DNA from: Bursaphelenchus xylophilus
Taxonomy: Eukaryota > Nematoda > Chromadorea > Rhabditida > Aphelenchoididae
Direction of reading: 5' to 3'
Assembly (NCBI GenBank): GCA_904066235.2
Contig: CAJFCV020000004.1
Location: 3,968,001-4,032,000 of the forward strand
DNA length: 64,000 nt
Shown: positions 61,710 through 64,000 of the stretch, one piece after another
Numbering within the stretch: position 1 is the stretch's first letter
Layout: every line of letters starts with the position of its first letter
Made by a program: the position numbers and the translations under genes
The notes under the pieces: generated by a model
What the model was told of the DNA's origin: nothing
The model's input: the letters and a program-made list of their open reading frames with translations, nothing else
Database searches by the model: none

Positions 61710-61898
61710 ATCCACCAGAACCAAGCCCTTCATGAGGTGATGAACAGGGTGTGTCGCTTGTGCCATGAGATGTTTTCCTACCGCTTCCCCAATTATCATT
61801 CCCAATGCTACGCCAACTGTTTTACTAACTGCAGATTCCGCGAGTGTCTGAACATCTTCAAACCTCCAGGAGCACGAGGGTTCGACGATTTGAAGTGA
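61710..61898 (+). pseudogene. orphan second exon of a CHH/ITP-like peptide gene
   Basis: An acceptor (CTTTCAG) opens 62 codons that match the second exon of the two complete genes downstream: RVCRLCHEMF, then the C-x3-C pair and FRECLNIFKP, ending PGARGFDDLK. No first exon with a signal peptide is visible upstream; a repeat fragment sits there instead. An extra cysteine (NCFTNC) gives six cysteines in this exon instead of five. It is either a broken gene or one whose first exon is distant or highly changed. The frame itself is open, which argues for recent loss or for residual use. Confidence 0.6.
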
Positions 61899-61955
61899 AA
61901 TCTGCATCCTTTTTGCGAAATTTGCGTCCTTTTTTGGAGTGTTCAATTCAAAAAA

Positions 61956-62147
61956 TCAATAAAAAATTTAATTTTGCTTCGAAAGTTTAATGATTATTTA
62001 TGAGTCTGGTTGTAATGCGACAATAACGCGACAATTTTTTACATGAAATATCCAATCATTCGAATAGAAAAATCTTAATAAAAAGGTCTCCGCATCAGTC
62101 CATAACATCCACATCGCCGTGTTTGGTTGTGTTTAATTTTGCGAAAG
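61956..62147. repeat. duplicated upstream region, copy 1
   Basis: This is the 5' flank of the hormone-like gene at 62148. It is highly similar, for nearly 200 bp up to the ATG, to 62820-63019 (shared words GAGTCTGGTTGTAATGCGAC and AAAAAGGTCTCCGCA). It shows that gene plus promoter were duplicated as one unit. Confidence 0.8.
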
Positions 62148-62474
62148 ATGCACTTCAAGTCAGCAATTTTGTTTTTGGTGGTTGCTGTAACTGTAAATGC
62201 ACAATACCAACGCGTCATCGATCCGGCAACATGGAACTACGCAATGTCGGAGAGTAACAAGAAAGAGTGCACGGTGAGTAGCCGCTCGAATACGGTGTAA
62301 ATCCCATCTCAGGTCCATAAAAACCAATCGCTCCATGTCGTTATGGACAGAATCTGCGAGCTTTGCCATGAAATGTTCAGCCATGAGAACCCCAATTTCC
62401 GTTCTCAATGCATTGCTAACTGCTTCAAAACCTGGGTATTCCGGAGCTGTTTGAACGTCTTCAAACCCTATTGA
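62148..62474 (+). CDS. secreted CHH/ITP-superfamily peptide
   Basis: Two exons (62148-62273, 62313-62474) around a 39-bp intron give 95 residues. The signal peptide (MHFKSAILFLVVAVTVNA) is followed by about 70 mature residues with six cysteines at 41, 57, 60, 75, 79 and 88. The order C...CxxC...CxxxC-x8-C and the words DRICELC and ANCFKTWVFRSC match the crustacean hyperglycemic hormone / ion transport peptide superfamily, which adopts a helical fold with three disulfides. The loop between the third and fourth cysteine is 14 residues rather than the usual 12. There is no amidation Gly or dibasic site at the C terminus (ends FKPY). Its role in nematodes is not known to me; a secreted neuropeptide or effector-like role is inference. 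AATAAA lies at 62494-62499. Confidence 0.85.
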
Positions 62475-62579
62475 TGAACCCTGAGATGATTTGAATAAAA
62501 ATTACTGATGTTCCTTGACCCGCTATGATATTATATACTATGATATTGACCCGCTATGAACTGAAAAAAAAATTTTTTT

Positions 62580-62659
62580 AAATGTTTTCGCTTCGGGACA
62601 TGAAACAAAGGGATTTTTAGTGAAAATGGAATAAAATTTGTCCCGAAGCGAAAACATTT
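62580..62659. repeat. inverted repeat with 21-bp arms
   Basis: AAATGTTTTCGCTTCGGGACA (62580-62600) is mirrored at 62639-62659, and a third, near-perfect half (TCCCGAAGCGAGAACATT) follows at about 62700-62717. The loop is 38 bp. It lies between the two complete hormone-like genes and is absent from the other duplicated unit, so it was probably inserted after the duplication. Confidence 0.7.
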
Positions 62660-62819
62660 CAAATTTTATTCAAATTTCACAAAAAATCTTTTTTCCGAGT
62701 CCCGAAGCGAGAACATTAAAAAAAATTTTTTTTTTTGGTAAAGGGCAACCTAGGGGTAACCTATCCGATGGGTACCCTATTCCGGGGTAACCCATCCTCC
62801 GCAAATCTTTTGCGTCAAA

Positions 62820-63019
62820 ATCAATGAAAAATTTAATTTCGCTCTGAAAGTTTAATGATTATTTATGAGTCTGGTTGTAATGCGACAATAACGCGACAAT
62901 TCTCTACATGAAATATCCAATCATTTGAACAGAAAAATCCTAATAAAAAGGTCTCCGCAACGCCTGTCAATCCATAACTTCCACATCGTCGTGTTTGGGT
63001 GTGTTTAATTTTGCGAAAG
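62820..63019. repeat. duplicated upstream region, copy 2
   Basis: This is the 5' flank of the second complete hormone-like gene, highly similar to 61956-62147 with only scattered differences and one small insertion (ACGCCTGTCA-type segment near 62965). The conserved stretch presumably includes promoter and 5' leader. Confidence 0.8.
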
Positions 63020-63346
63020 ATGCACTTCAAGTTGGCAATTTTGTTGTTGGTGGTTGCTGTACATGCGCAATATCAATACCACAACGTCATCGATGTGAAA
63101 TCATGGCGCTATGCAATGGACCAGAGTAAGACAGCAGAGTGCCATGTGAGTAGCCGCCCGAATACGGTGTAAATCCTCTCTCAGATCCATGCCAACGAAG
63201 CGCTCCATGTCGTTCTGGACAGAATCTGCCAGCTTTGTCATGAAATGTACAGCCATGAGAACCCCAATTTCCGTTCTGAATGCAGGGCTAACTGCTTCAA
63301 ATCGTGGAGATTCACGAGCTGTATGAACGTCTTCAAGCCTTATTGA
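63020..63346 (+). CDS. secreted CHH/ITP-superfamily peptide, paralogue
   Basis: Two exons (63020-63145, 63185-63346) with a 39-bp intron give 95 residues. The signal peptide MHFKLAILLLVVAVHA is nearly identical to the neighbour's. Cysteines are at the same six positions (41, 57, 60, 75, 79, 88). The region between signal and first cysteine and the last helix (CMNVFKPY) have diverged, while the untranslated flanks and intron remain alike, a pattern that suggests protein-level divergence after duplication. AATAAA lies at 63366-63371. Function is inferred only from the superfamily; it could be a neurohormone or a secreted effector. Confidence 0.85.
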
Positions 63347-63429
63347 TAAACCCTGAGATGATTTGAATAAAAATTACTGATGTTGCTTTGATCCGCTATG
63401 ACGTATACATATTGTGACCATACGAGATA

Positions 63430-63816
63430 AAAACAGACATGGTAACCGGGGGTGGCTTTGGAAATTTTGAAAACGAGCCGGCCCTGTATTTTATCGGGCC
63501 GGGCTTGAAGTTTGGATTTGGGCCCGAGGTCAGGTTCCCAAACAAAATAAAATTTTTTTTTTTGAAAAAAAAACAATTTTTTTATTTTTCGCGTCAAAAT
63601 TATAAATCTTTTGCTATTTGTACTTGGGGTTTAGTTCAGTAGTTCTTCTTTTACATAAACAGTCTCTTGTAAGAAAAAGATGACGTTAAAAAAATTATGT
63701 TATTTAAAATACCGGGCCAGGCTTGGGAAATTTTAGATTTTTCAGGGCCGGACCAACGTTTTATCAGCCGGGCTTCGGACCCCCAGGAGCAAAAGGCCGG
63801 CTAGATTGCCATGTGG
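63430..63816. repeat. GCCGGGCTT-rich element, about 0.38 kb
   Basis: The left end reads CAGACATGGTAACCGGGG and the right end, on the reverse strand, CACATGGCAATCTAGCCGG, suggesting imperfect inverted termini. Internal blocks (GAGCCGGCCCTG, CGGGCCGGGCTT, GGAGCAAAAGGCCGG) match the fragment near 33370-33500. The middle is A/T-rich. No coding capacity. Beyond it, to 64000, I see only A/T-rich sequence. Confidence 0.5.
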
Positions 63817-64000
63817 GGATAAACATCGACAAAAATTTCAATTTTGGACATGCTCAAAAAAGCTGAAACTGCAAAAAACTTATAAAAAAACGAAAAAAAA
63901 TGTGCCTATGTTGCATTTCTTAAAATCTTAATTAAAAATTTAACATAATTACAATCTGTGGACGAAATTACATCGTTCATGAATACAAATAAATCTATGT

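Overview
This is nuclear genomic DNA from a nematode; I cannot name the species. The evidence is short GT-AG introns (many of 40-60 bp) ending in TTTCAG or TTTTAG, tightly packed same-strand genes that look like operons, likely trans-splice acceptors just upstream of start codons, nematode-type gene families (a DUF1248-like protein, a DUF23/GT92 glycosyltransferase, an anionic Cys-loop channel, short ITP/CHH-like peptides) and small Tc5-like elements inserted at CTNAG sites. Most of the open frames in the window are chance frames. The real genes are multi-exon, and I assembled them by hand by requiring splice sites, phase continuity and family resemblance to agree.

Layout. 0-4.2 kb: no gene seen. 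4.2-6.8 kb (+): a DUF1248-like gene with a tRNA-Leu gene in its last intron. 7.3-10.3 kb (-): a compact, operon-like group of an ABHD10-like hydrolase, a Mediator-9-like protein whose frame overlaps the start of an MSS4/RABIF homologue, and LSM3. 10.7-17.0 kb (-): a ten-exon Cys-loop chloride-channel subunit with introns swollen by transposons. 17-26.8 kb: a gene desert with several Tc5-like miniature elements. 26.8-29.3 kb (-): an SLC23 nucleobase/ascorbate-type transporter. 29.3-36.3 kb: almost gene-free, with one isolated possible exon. 36.3-39.4 kb (-): a GT92 glycosyltransferase with miniature elements in its introns. 41.3-43.0 kb (-): methionine aminopeptidase 2. 43.5-47.3 kb (-): a DDX20/Gemin3-like DEAD-box helicase. 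47.6-48.9 kb (+): the CCDC51/MITOK homologue, divergent from DDX20. 49.2-51.9 kb (-): a conserved-looking protein I cannot name, possibly with a COR-like segment. 52.5 and 56.7 kb (-): two nearly identical U2 snRNA genes with a conserved upstream promoter block. 55.2 kb: a dead mariner fragment. 61.7-63.3 kb (+): a tandem array of small secreted six-cysteine peptides of the crustacean hyperglycemic hormone / ion transport peptide superfamily.

How the genes relate. Several serve RNA metabolism (LSM3 and U2 in the spliceosome, DDX20 in snRNP assembly, Mediator in transcription), but this may be coincidence. The most unusual points are the frame-overlapping MED9-like/MSS4 pair, the tandem neurohormone-like cluster with an orphan third member, the Tc5-like elements (one carrying a tRNA-like core, one whose end coincides with a splice donor), and a dispersed TGCACNGTGCA palindrome found mainly in miniature elements and introns.
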